Assembly: GCF_004364645.1 (NCBI RefSeq)
Contig: NZ_SOAW01000001.1
Location: 992,001-1,056,000 of the forward strand
Source of the DNA: Naumannella halotolerans
Lineage (GTDB): Bacteria > Actinomycetota > Actinomycetes > Propionibacteriales > Propionibacteriaceae
Length of the DNA: 64,000 nt
Reading direction: 5' to 3'
Shown here: positions 24,643 through 33,053 of the stretch, piece after piece
Layout of the letters: every line of letters begins with the position of its first letter
Position numbering within the stretch: the stretch's first letter is position 1
Translations under genes and position numbers: made by a program
Notes under the pieces: generated by a model
The model's database searches: none
Told to the model about the DNA's origin: nothing
What the model saw: the letters and a program-made list of their open reading frames with translations, nothing else

Positions 24643-25902
24643 ATGGCACACACCGCCGATGACCGGCCCGAAACCGGTGCCGACCCACGATCCGCCCGAC
24701 CATCCACTGCGACGGCCGACGACCCGCCGGCCCAGCCGGACGGCTTCGCTTCGGTGGAGGACGTGGGACGCGCACTGGCCGCTGTCGGCTACGTCACCGA
24801 CGAGCGGATCTCCGCCACCGTCTACCTGGCATGGCGTCTCGGCCGGCCGCTGTTGTTGGAGGGACCGGCCGGGGTCGGGAAGACCGAGCTTGCCCGTAGC
24901 CTGGCCCAGGCCCTGGGTCGGGACCTGATCCGGTTGCAGTGCTACGAGAGCCAGGACGAGTCCAAGGCCTTGTACGAATGGGATTACGGCAAGCAGTTGC
25001 TCTACACCCAGATCCTGCGCGACAAGATCGCCGATGTCGTCGGTGAGGCACCCGACCTGGAGTCGGCGGTGGACCTGATCGCTGATCGCGACGAGGTGTT
25101 CTTCTCCCCGAGGTTCCTCTCCGAACGTCCGTTGCTGACCGCGATCCGCAGCCCCGAGCCCACGGTGCTCCTGATCGACGAGATCGACCGCTCCGACGAG
25201 GCGCTGGAGGCTGTGCTGCTGGAGACTCTGGCCGAGAATCAGATCTCGATTCCCGAGATCGGCACCATCGTGGCCACCCACCCGCCGCTGACCCTGTTGA
25301 CCTCCAACAACACCCGAGAGCTGTCGGCGGCGCTGAAGCGGCGCTGTCTGCACCTGTTCCTGGACTACCCCGATCACGACCGGGAGCTCGACATCGTCCG
25401 GTCCAAACAGACCGGGCTGGACGAGGCGGTCGCCGACGAACTGGTCGGCCTGGTACAGCAGTTGCGCGCACTGGACCTGCGGAAGGCGCCCTCCATCGCC
25501 GAGACGGTGGACTGGGCTCGGACGCTGGCCATCCTGGATGCCGATGCGCTGAGCGAGGAGCTGCTGACGACGACGGCGAATGTGGTGATGAAGCACGAGC
25601 GTGATCTGGGCCGTGCGGTCGCCCACATCCGGCACCGATTCGGCAACGGATCGCCCGGAGCGGAGGAACCATCGACTGCCGACGGTGGTGGTCGGCCGAC
25701 CCCGGTCGCCGGACGGGACCCGTCCCGCCGCGACGGTCCCGGATCGAAGGTCGGTGGTGACGTCGACGCCGAAGCGGCGCGGGCGATCCGCGACTCCAAG
25801 GAGGTGCCGCACCGACATGGTGCGGCTGCCTTCTTCGGTGCCCGCGGTTCCTCCGAGGCCGCCGGTGCCCCACGGCAGGGAAGTCGTCGGCGGCCGCTGT
25901 GA
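24643..25902 (+). CDS. MoxR-family AAA+ ATPase
   Basis: A 419-aa AAA+ ATPase of the MoxR class, which acts with von Willebrand factor A proteins as a chaperone pair that matures metalloenzymes. Walker A is GPAGVGKT (74-81), Walker B LLIDEIDR (176-183), with sensor 1 LLTSNNTRELSAALKRRC. A 60-residue low-complexity N-terminus and a Gly/Arg-rich C-terminal tail are unusual. The ATG at 24643 has AAGGA seven bases upstream. Its stop overlaps the next gene's GTG start in GTGA. Position between the methanol dehydrogenase and mftM suggests a client among the mycofactocin-dependent dehydrogenases; this is inference. Confidence 0.92.
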   Translation: MAHTADDRPETGADPRSARPSTATADDPPAQPDGFASVEDVGRALAAVGYVTDERISATVYLAWRLGRPLLLEGPAGVGKTELARSLAQALGRDLIRLQCYESQDESKALYEWDYGKQLLYTQILRDKIADVVGEAPDLESAVDLIADRDEVFFSPRFLSERPLLTAIRSPEPTVLLIDEIDRSDEALEAVLLETLAENQISIPEIGTIVATHPPLTLLTSNNTRELSAALKRRCLHLFLDYPDHDRELDIVRSKQTGLDEAVADELVGLVQQLRALDLRKAPSIAETVDWARTLAILDADALSEELLTTTANVVMKHERDLGRAVAHIRHRFGNGSPGAEEPSTADGGGRPTPVAGRDPSRRDGPGSKVGGDVDAEAARAIRDSKEVPHRHGAAAFFGARGSSEAAGAPRQGSRRRPL

Positions 25903-27500
25903 GGATCGCGGATGAGGGCCGGCGGGACACCGGGCCCGCCGGTGGGGTCGAGTCGGACACCGACGAGCACTCCGACGCCGATCCGCAGACGATGGAGGTC
26001 TGCCTGCTGGCATTCGCCGAGGCCCTGCGACGCAACGGCATCCGGGTCAGTACCGCCGAGATCGTCGACGCCGCCGTGGCAGCCCGACAGCCGGGAATGG
26101 TACGCAGCCGAGAACGGCTGTCGGCCGCACTGCGGTCCTGCATCGTGACCCGGCCCCGGGATCTGTCGACCTTCGACGCGGTGTTCGCCCTCTTCTTCGC
26201 GCTGCGGCCGGTGGATCTGCCAACCGCCTCCGCCGGACAGGACGCGGAGGGACTGCTCGGGCCCGAGGTGGGCTCGAACGCCGAGATCGGCGACATGGCC
26301 CTGGTCGACGCCACGAAGGACGTGGGCCAGATCGACAGCGGGTCCTCGGCGGAGGCGGACATGCGGGAGTTCTTCGACCCCGAGTCGCTGAAGCAGGGAC
26401 GCAACCTCGACGAGGACGCAGACCTGGCCGATCTGGCGTCGATGTCGGACGAGATCTCCTTCTCACCGTCGGGTGCCGGATCACGAGGCCAGGGGATGAA
26501 GGTGCAGCTCGACGTCTCCCGTACCCGAGGTGACGAACCGGCCGGTGCGCTCACCCCGGCCACCGGTCAGGCGATCGACCTCGACCTCAGCGGCGAGGAG
26601 GAGAATCAACTGCTGGCCTGGCTCGGCGCCGGTGGCACTCCAGCGGGCCCCGACGACACCGATCCGGACCTGCTGAGTGCCCTGCTGCAGCGATTGCCCG
26701 AGCAACTGGCTGCGCACCTGCAACGGCTGATGAACCTGCGCCGGACCGTACCCGAGCTGGACGAGCCGTCGGTGCTGGACCGGATCTCACCGGCCGAGGA
26801 ACAGGAACTGGAGAACTCGTTGCGGCAGCTGGCGCACAGCCTGCGCGGCGGACTCAGCCAGAAGCTGCGGCCACACCCACGCGGCCGGGTCGCACCGGCC
26901 GCGACCGCCCGGCGCAGTATGCGGTTCGACGGTGTCCCCTTCCGGCCCGTCACCGTCTCCCGGGTACGGGAGAAGCCGAAGGTCGTGGTCCTGGCCGATG
27001 TGTCCCTCTCGGTCCGTGCGACGGCCCGATTCACCCTGCATGTGGTGCACGGGATGCAGGCGCGGTGGGGCAGGGTCCGATCGTTCGTCTTCGTCGACGA
27101 GGTGGCCGAGGTGACCGAGTTGTTCGCCGCCCACCCGATCGAACATGCCCTGGGCCTCACTTTCGGCGGCGACGTCCTCGACACCGAGGCCAACACCGAC
27201 TACGGCGCGGTGTTCACCCAGTTCGCCGACGACCATGCCGGTGCGATCGACCACCGGACCTCCCTGCTGGTCCTGGGCGATGCCCGCAGCAACGGCAAGG
27301 ATCCCGCCGTCGACACCTTCGCCGAGCTCGCCCGCGCCGCCAGGACGACCATCTGGTTGACGCCGGAACCCAGCTACTCCTGGGGCCTGGGTGCCTGCGC
27401 CCTGGCCGAGTACGCCGAGCACTGTGATCGGGTGGAGGTCGTCCGCGACCTCCGTGCGCTGGAACGTACCGCCGAGTCGATGAGTGAGGTCCGACCATGA
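25899..27500 (+). CDS. VWA-domain (CoxE-like) protein
   Basis: A 533-aa protein with a C-terminal von Willebrand factor A-type domain like that of CoxE, the partner of MoxR-type ATPases. The MIDAS-like sequence DVSLS (367-371) follows KVVVLA, and a second conserved acidic stretch SFVFVDEVAEVTELF follows. The N-terminal 340 residues are acidic and rich in Glu, Asp and Ala with several helical segments. It overlaps moxR by four bases, so the ATPase and VWA protein are made together. No signal peptide or membrane helix. Likely role: adaptor linking the ATPase to a dehydrogenase client. Confidence 0.88.
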   Translation: MRIADEGRRDTGPAGGVESDTDEHSDADPQTMEVCLLAFAEALRRNGIRVSTAEIVDAAVAARQPGMVRSRERLSAALRSCIVTRPRDLSTFDAVFALFFALRPVDLPTASAGQDAEGLLGPEVGSNAEIGDMALVDATKDVGQIDSGSSAEADMREFFDPESLKQGRNLDEDADLADLASMSDEISFSPSGAGSRGQGMKVQLDVSRTRGDEPAGALTPATGQAIDLDLSGEEENQLLAWLGAGGTPAGPDDTDPDLLSALLQRLPEQLAAHLQRLMNLRRTVPELDEPSVLDRISPAEEQELENSLRQLAHSLRGGLSQKLRPHPRGRVAPAATARRSMRFDGVPFRPVTVSRVREKPKVVVLADVSLSVRATARFTLHVVHGMQARWGRVRSFVFVDEVAEVTELFAAHPIEHALGLTFGGDVLDTEANTDYGAVFTQFADDHAGAIDHRTSLLVLGDARSNGKDPAVDTFAELARAARTTIWLTPEPSYSWGLGACALAEYAEHCDRVEVVRDLRALERTAESMSEVRP

Positions 27501-27573
27501 TCATCGAGGCGGCCGGCCGAGTGCCGGCGCCCCCCTCGCCGGCCGCCCGCGTAACGGCGGACGGGAGATGATC

Positions 27574-28479
27574 ATGGGACTCGAGCGGCTGGACCTGGAC
27601 ACACCGATCGACGCCTTCGCGCCCCTGGTCGACGGGGCCTATGTCGATCCGGTCGTGACCGTCCGCCGGGTGGGCCGCCGGGACCGGCGTGGGCGGGGTA
27701 TCCACACCACCAGCTTCGACCTGCACAACCGCGACGCACGGCTGGAGGTACGGCACTGCCTGCCGCCCGAGGAGCTCAGCAACACGCTCTCGGTCCGTCT
27801 GGCGAGCGAGCTGTTCGAGACCGGCTGGTTGCGTGGCTCGACGCTCTTCGAACGGATCTTCACCGGGATCGTCCGCTCGTTCGCCGAGGATCCGCTGGAC
27901 TCCTGGGAGCTGTTCTACCGCAACACCATGGCCGGCCGGCCGACTCCGCCCCCCGGCGGGGGAGAGGATGCCACCCTCGGCCCGGTCCATGATCATCTCC
28001 ACGCGCTGCTGACCGAGGACACGATCGGGTCGGTGCTCGATCTCGCGAGCTGTTTCGGCTTCCTGCCGCTGGAGCTCTCCGCACGGGGTTTCGACGTCAC
28101 CGCGACCGATGCCGATGCCGACATCGTCGAGCTGCTCGCCGCCGTCGCCGGCAGACTGCGCAGTGAGCTGCGGGTGGATCGCGTCGACGCCCGCCGGCTC
28201 CCGTACCGCGACAACTCTTTCGACACGGTGCTGGCCCTGCATCTGTTGGAACATCTGCCACCCGAGGATGGTGAATCGGTGGTGGAGCAGGTGATTCGCG
28301 TGGCCACCCGGCGGGCGATCATCGCGGTGCCGTTCGAGGACGAACCGAACGAATCCTACGGCCACCTACGCACGATCGCTCTGTCCGATCTGCACCGGTG
28401 GGGCGAACGGAGCGGGCTGCCGTACCACGCCTACGAACACCACGGGGGATGGTTGATCATCGACTGCGGCCGCAGCTGA
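27574..28479 (+). CDS. mftM: SAM-dependent methyltransferase, probable mycofactocin glucan methyltransferase MftM
   Basis: A 301-aa class I methyltransferase. The SAM-binding glycine motif is in VLDLASCFGFLPLEL (Ala-Ser-Cys replaces the usual GxGxG start), motif II follows as DVTATDADADIV, and a later motif is FDTVLALHLLEHLPPEDG. In mycobacteria, MftM, which 2-O-methylates the second glucose of mycofactocin, is encoded beside the MadRS-type genes and the methanol dehydrogenase, and this gene has the same neighbourhood. The ATG at 27574 is preferred because GGGAG lies six bases before it. Its stop is nine bases from that of the convergent response-regulator gene. Confidence 0.8.
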   Translation: MGLERLDLDTPIDAFAPLVDGAYVDPVVTVRRVGRRDRRGRGIHTTSFDLHNRDARLEVRHCLPPEELSNTLSVRLASELFETGWLRGSTLFERIFTGIVRSFAEDPLDSWELFYRNTMAGRPTPPPGGGEDATLGPVHDHLHALLTEDTIGSVLDLASCFGFLPLELSARGFDVTATDADADIVELLAAVAGRLRSELRVDRVDARRLPYRDNSFDTVLALHLLEHLPPEDGESVVEQVIRVATRRAIIAVPFEDEPNESYGHLRTIALSDLHRWGERSGLPYHAYEHHGGWLIIDCGRS

Positions 28480-28488
28480 TCGCGTGGT

Positions 28489-29205
28489 TCAGAGCAGACC
28501 CGCCTTCGTCGCCTCGTAGACCGCTTCGGCCCGCCCGGAGGCGCCGAGCTTGCGCAGGATGTTGCCCACATGGAACTTCGCCGTGGTCTCGGAGATGAAC
28601 AGCTCGGCCCCGATCTCCTTGTTCGACATCCCGCCGGCGAGCAGCCGCAGCACCTCCTCCTCCCGCGAGGTCAACCGCTTGGTCTCCACCTCCGGAGCAG
28701 CGTTCAGACCCCGCACCATGGCCGCGGCCGAGCGGGCATCGAAGGCGCTGCCACCTCGCGCCACATCGCGGATGGCGCGGAGCAGACTCGTGGTGTCGAC
28801 ATCCTTCACCACATAACCCCGGGCACCGGCCCGGATGGCACGCAGGATCAGCGCCTCGTCCAGGAAAGTGGTCAACACCAGCACCGCGACCCCGGGATGC
28901 TGCGAGGTCAACTTCTCGCAGAGCTCCAGGCCCTCGGTGTCGGAGGAACTGGAGAGCTTCAGATCCAGCAGCACCACATCGGGGGCGGTCCGCTGCACCA
29001 TGATCATCGCCTCGTCGGCGGTCGACGCCTCGGCCACCACCGCGAAGTCCTGCTCCCGTTCGAGGATCGAACGCAGCCCCTGGCGGACGATGGCATGATC
29101 ATCGACCAACATGATCCCGACCGCCTCGGATTCGGCACGCACCTCCTTGCCGGCCGCCGACCGGTCGGCAGCACCCGTCCCTCGGGGAACCTCGTGAACG
29201 GTCAT
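28489..29205 (-). CDS. madR: NarL/FixJ-type response regulator, MadR-like
   Basis: A 238-aa response regulator: receiver domain about 30-150 with phosphoacceptor D81 (VVLLDLKL), acidic pair D35-D36 and K in VVKDVD, then a LuxR-type HTH in about 170-235 (LTSREEEVLRLLAGGMSNKEIG). The N-terminal 27 residues are polar and unstructured. It is encoded after, and overlaps by ATGA, the sensor kinase gene. The position beside iron alcohol dehydrogenase, methanol dehydrogenase and mftM matches the MadS/MadR pair that controls alcohol oxidation in mycobacteria. It is the best candidate to bind the paired elements near 33.0 and 34.3 kb. Confidence 0.85.
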   Translation of the reverse strand: MTVHEVPRGTGAADRSAAGKEVRAESEAVGIMLVDDHAIVRQGLRSILEREQDFAVVAEASTADEAMIMVQRTAPDVVLLDLKLSSSSDTEGLELCEKLTSQHPGVAVLVLTTFLDEALILRAIRAGARGYVVKDVDTTSLLRAIRDVARGGSAFDARSAAAMVRGLNAAPEVETKRLTSREEEVLRLLAGGMSNKEIGAELFISETTAKFHVGNILRKLGASGRAEAVYEATKAGLL

Positions 29206-30593
29206 GATCGACTCCTGTCTGCAGGCTGATGCGGACCGACGAGTCCGGAGATCACTCCGGGGCCGACCCGCAGGGGAAGGGGGAGATGCATCTCCAACCG
29301 AGGACCGCCGATCCTGGACTGGCTGAACCGGACCTCGCCGCCGAGTTCGGCCACCCGGCTCTCGATGTTCGCCAGACCGCGGTGTCGCCCGTCGACCACC
29401 GACTCCCGGGAGCGCGCGAGGGCCTCGGTCAGGTCGGCGGCCCTGCCCTTGCCGTCGTCGGCGACGGCGACCAACAGGTCCTGGGGTCCGTAGCGGAGTC
29501 GGATCACCGCCCGGGTCGCCTCGGCATGGGCGCTGACGTTGAACAGGGCCTCACCGACGGCCCTGGCCAGCTCGTGACTGGCATCGGCCGGGATCGGGCA
29601 GGGGGTGCCGACCATCCGGACCCGGACGTCCAGACCGGGTCGGTGATGGGCCGCCACCTCGTTCAGCAGATCCGGCAGAGAGGCGACGGTCTCGTGGTGG
29701 GGTTGATGCAGGGCATAGATGGCGCGTCGCAGCTGCTCGACCGCCTGTCCGCACAGCTGTTTGGCCGACTCCAGACTGCGGGCGGCCAGGCCGGGATCGA
29801 AATCGGGATCGCTCAGTGAGCCCCGGACCAGTTCCAGTGACATCCCTGCCGACAGCACGACCTGGGTCACGCTGTCGTGCAGTTCGCGGGCGATCCGGTG
29901 CCGCTCGGCGTCGAGCAACTCCCGCTGTTGGGCCAGCGTCAGCCGCTCCTGGGCCTGATTCAGCTCGGCGGTCCGTTCGGCCAGTTCGCGGGTCCGCAGA
30001 TCGGCCTGGGCATACAGCTCCCGTGCCTGCCGGTGCATCTGCTGACCGGCCTGATACTGCTGGGAGGTGTGCAGGCTGACCGCGGCGAGGTTGGCCAGGA
30101 TGCCGAGGACCGACAGATCAGCCGGTTCGGACAGGTCGGCCGGACTGGGCAGCGCCAGCAGATATCCCACCTCGGTGTTGCCCAGCGTCATCGGGGTGCC
30201 GATCCAGCCATCGGAGAGGTCGGGTCGGCCGCGGCGGAGGGTCGCGGCCAGCCGGTCGATCGGTACGGGCAGGCCCTCGGTGTCGGTACGTACCTGCAAC
30301 TCCGCGTCGATGATCATCATCCGCGGCAGCGCACCCGGCAGGGCACCGTCGACCAGACCGAGCAGCACCCAATCGGCCTGCAGGTGATGGGCCGCGGTAC
30401 GGGCGATCTCCTCCAGCACCCCACGGGGGCCCTCGACGGTCCGGACCAGCGCCCGGGAGATCGCGTCCATCGCCTCGACGGTGCGTTCCAGCCGTTCGTC
30501 GGAGCGGCGGTAGGCACGGTAGAAGGAGCGCTTGCCCGACCGCACACCGGTCAGTGCGGCCACATCGGGGCCGAGGGGTTCGGCAGTGGTCAT
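29202..30593 (-). CDS. madS: sensor histidine kinase, MadS-like
   Basis: A 463-aa soluble NarX/DesK-class kinase without transmembrane helices. An N-terminal GAF-like domain (about 45-180) is followed by a coiled coil (about 185-230), the HisKA_3 dimerisation helix with phospho-acceptor H239 (RHRIARELHDSVTQ), and a HATPase domain with VADDGKG. A cytoplasmic signal, perhaps an alcohol, aldehyde or redox state, is implied. I prefer the ATG at 30593; TTG at 30605 and a GTG are alternatives. It lies about 36-50 bp after the iron alcohol dehydrogenase gene and so ends the SDR-ADH-madS-madR operon together with madR. Confidence 0.85.
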   Translation of the reverse strand: MTTAEPLGPDVAALTGVRSGKRSFYRAYRRSDERLERTVEAMDAISRALVRTVEGPRGVLEEIARTAAHHLQADWVLLGLVDGALPGALPRMMIIDAELQVRTDTEGLPVPIDRLAATLRRGRPDLSDGWIGTPMTLGNTEVGYLLALPSPADLSEPADLSVLGILANLAAVSLHTSQQYQAGQQMHRQARELYAQADLRTRELAERTAELNQAQERLTLAQQRELLDAERHRIARELHDSVTQVVLSAGMSLELVRGSLSDPDFDPGLAARSLESAKQLCGQAVEQLRRAIYALHQPHHETVASLPDLLNEVAAHHRPGLDVRVRMVGTPCPIPADASHELARAVGEALFNVSAHAEATRAVIRLRYGPQDLLVAVADDGKGRAADLTEALARSRESVVDGRHRGLANIESRVAELGGEVRFSQSRIGGPRLEMHLPLPLRVGPGVISGLVGPHQPADRSRS

Positions 30594-30641
30594 CACCTCA
30601 CCCAATTCCCTGCCGGTGCGAGTGTCGGGTCAGGTCGGTGC

Positions 30642-31919
30642 TCACAGCGCCGCTCGGAACAGTGATTCGATCTCGGCAGCCGAGGAGGAACGGGGATTGG
30701 TGGTCAGGCAGGCATCGTCGAGGGTCCCTTGGGCCATCTCCGGCAGTTGCTCCTCGGTCACCCCGAGCGCGCGCAGTCCCTTCGGCACACCGACCTCGTC
30801 GGCCAGCGCGCGTACCCGTTCGGCCAGCAGTTCGGCTGCCTCCAGACCGGGCATGCCGTGGGCCGGGAGTCCGGCAGCCAGCGCCAGATCGACGAACCGC
30901 TCGGGGGCGGCGCGGGCATTGAAACGGATCACATGGGGCAGCAGCACCCCGTTGATCAGCCCGTGCGGGGCATCCAGCAGCCCACCCACCTGGTGCGACA
31001 TGGCATGGGTGGCGCCGAGAATCGCGTTGGTGAAGGCGAGTCCGGCGTTCAGGGAGGCCTGGGCCATCTGCTGCCGGGCCTGCTCGGCCTGTCGGCTCAC
31101 CATCTGTTGCAGGTTCCCGGTGACCAGCCGTACCGCGGCCAGGGCGTGCATATCGGTCAGCGGGTTGTGCGCCAGGGAGACGAAGGCCTCCACCCCGTGG
31201 GTGAGGGCATCCAGACCGGTCGAGGCTCCCAGGTCGTCGGGCATCGTGGACAACAGCCGCGGGTCGGTGATCGAGACGTCGGGTACCAGTGCCCGACCGA
31301 TCATGGTCACCTTCACCGAACGCGCGGTATCGGTGACGATGCAGAACTGGGACACATCGGCACCCGTCCCGGAGGTGGTGGGGATCATCACCGTGGGTGG
31401 GATCGGGTTGCGTACCTTGTCAAGTCCGGCGAAGGAGAGGATGTCGCCGTCGTTGCTGCTGAGGACGGCGACTCCCTTGGCTGCGTCGATGCAGGACCCG
31501 CCGCCCAGGGCGACGATCACATCCGATCCGGTCGCGCAGTAGTACTCGTGGGCGGCGCGAATCTCGTGGTCCTTGGGATTCGGGCTCACCTGCGACCAGA
31601 CACTCGGGCGCAGACCGGCCTCGCGCAGATGCATGATCAACTCGTCCAGCCAGCCGGCCTCGATGATCCCGGGATCGGTGACCACCAGCGGGCGCTGACC
31701 GCCCAGCCGGGCCGTGGCATGTCCGGCTTCGGCGAGCGAGTCGTGGCCGAACACGACCTCCGGGGCCTGGAACTTCAGCAGGCCGACCTCATCGCGTTCG
31801 GGGATCGGCGCACCGTGGGCGATCGGGGTCGTTCGTAGGGTCGCGGTCGGTACGGTCGGGTCGTCCGGGGATCGCCGGGCGGTCTCGACCGACCGGGCCT
31901 TCGTCATTGAAGCGCCCAT
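30642..31919 (-). CDS. iron-containing alcohol dehydrogenase (1,3-propanediol dehydrogenase-like)
   Basis: A 425-aa type III alcohol dehydrogenase distinct from Mdo. Cofactor-binding ALGGGSCIDAAKG and the TTSGTGADVSQF stretch precede the metal-site region TGLDALTHGVEAF and ATHAMSHQVGGLLDAPHG. The 40-residue N-terminal extension is polar. AGGAGG lies six bases before the ATG. It lies 68 bp downstream of the SDR gene and upstream of madS. A homologous dehydrogenase sits in the equivalent place beside the mycobacterial madRS genes. Substrate is probably a primary alcohol or diol; whether it too depends on mycofactocin is unknown. Confidence 0.9.
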   Translation of the reverse strand: MGASMTKARSVETARRSPDDPTVPTATLRTTPIAHGAPIPERDEVGLLKFQAPEVVFGHDSLAEAGHATARLGGQRPLVVTDPGIIEAGWLDELIMHLREAGLRPSVWSQVSPNPKDHEIRAAHEYYCATGSDVIVALGGGSCIDAAKGVAVLSSNDGDILSFAGLDKVRNPIPPTVMIPTTSGTGADVSQFCIVTDTARSVKVTMIGRALVPDVSITDPRLLSTMPDDLGASTGLDALTHGVEAFVSLAHNPLTDMHALAAVRLVTGNLQQMVSRQAEQARQQMAQASLNAGLAFTNAILGATHAMSHQVGGLLDAPHGLINGVLLPHVIRFNARAAPERFVDLALAAGLPAHGMPGLEAAELLAERVRALADEVGVPKGLRALGVTEEQLPEMAQGTLDDACLTTNPRSSSAAEIESLFRAAL

Positions 31920-31987
31920 GGGTCACCTCCTCGTGGGTGTCTACGCTACCTGCCGGGTCGTCGATGCGGAACTGCGCCGGTCGGTCG

Positions 31988-32794
31988 TCAGCTGAAACCA
32001 CCGTCGGCGTGGACGATTCCGCCGTTCAGTGCCCGGCCGGCCGGGGACACGGCCAACCCGATCACCGCAGCCAGGTCCTCGGGGGAGAGGGTCGTCCGGA
32101 TCAACTGGGACTGAGCCAGGTCGTCGATCCCGGTGCCGTAGATGTCGGCGGTGGCCGACAACATGTCGGTCCGGGTCGAACCGGGGGAGATCGCGGTGGC
32201 CGTCACTCCGGTGCCGACCAGATCGGCGGCCAGGGCACGGACGATTCCAACCACCGCATGTTTGGCCACCACATAGGCCGAGAGGCCGAACAGTCCCCGG
32301 TCGCCGGCGGCGGAGGCGATCGCGACGAACCTGGCGCCGGAGGGGTCCGGGCTGCGCAGCAGGTGCGGCACGGTCGCCACAGCGGTGTTCCACACACCAC
32401 CGGCGTCGATGTCGATGAGTGCCCGCGCCTCCTCGGCCGGGGTCTCCCACAGCGGTGAGCCACCGGAGATGACCGCTGCCGCGGCGACCACGGCATCCAG
32501 CCTTCCCCAGCGTTCCAGCGCGGTCCCGGCGGCGGCGCGGAGCGCATCGAGATCACGGACATCGGCCCGTACCGCGACCACGGCATCGGGGTACGGCGCG
32601 ACCACCGCCTCGAGTTGTTCGGCACCGGCCAGCGGGTGCGCCACCCCGGGCAGGTCATGTACGCCGCCGAGACAGGCGTCCACCGCGACCACCCGCAGGC
32701 CGTCGGCGACCAGGCGTCGCACCGCGGCCGCACCGATCCCGCGGGCGGCACCGGTCACCAGGGCCACCCGTGCCGGATCCGGTTGGCGGTTCAC
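31988..32794 (-). CDS. mycofactocin-coupled SDR family oxidoreductase
   Basis: A 268-aa short-chain dehydrogenase/reductase. The cofactor loop is TGAARGIG (14-21), and the active site has Ser (IASAAGDRG) with YVVAK. An insertion of about 35 residues between beta-2 and the acidic loop (ACLGGVHDLPGVAHPLAG onward, about 39-70) is the mark of SDRs that hold NAD(H) non-exchangeably and pass electrons to mycofactocin. GTG start at 32794. It is the first gene of a leftward operon with the iron ADH and MadS/MadR, and has a promoter element like that of mftD. Substrate unknown; relatives act on terpene or other secondary alcohols. Confidence 0.87.
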   Translation of the reverse strand: MNRQPDPARVALVTGAARGIGAAAVRRLVADGLRVVAVDACLGGVHDLPGVAHPLAGAEQLEAVVAPYPDAVVAVRADVRDLDALRAAAGTALERWGRLDAVVAAAAVISGGSPLWETPAEEARALIDIDAGGVWNTAVATVPHLLRSPDPSGARFVAIASAAGDRGLFGLSAYVVAKHAVVGIVRALAADLVGTGVTATAISPGSTRTDMLSATADIYGTGIDDLAQSQLIRTTLSPEDLAAVIGLAVSPAGRALNGGIVHADGGFS

Positions 32795-32982
32795 CGGTCT
32801 CCGTACCGACAGCGACGTCCGCTGGGGGAGACGACAGGGTCGGGCACGGTGGCGCCGATCAGGGGGAATGGCCGGGCCGGGATGGGCGCCGGGTCAACGA
32901 GGGGCGTGCCGGATTCGGTCCCTGCTCCGGGACCGGCCTGTGGGTACGCCACTGTGCGACCTCGCTTCCGTCGGTGATCCGA

Positions 32983-33030
32983 ACGTTAACCCGGGCCACC
33001 GTCACGGCGACCCCTCCGACCGGACGGTCT
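32983..33030 (-). promoter_or_regulatory. promoter of the SDR operon with palindromic activator-like element
   Basis: Reading leftward, an imperfect palindrome (33012-33027, CCCTCCGACCGGACGG on the plus strand) is followed, 22 bases beyond its extended edge at 33011, by a TAACGT -10 (32983-32988). The -35 region between them is poor. The arrangement is the same, to the base, as in front of mftD. It predicts a leader of about 180 nt to the SDR start. Confidence 0.6.
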
Positions 33031-33053
33031 TGGCCGTCGGCCCGTGCGGCGGT

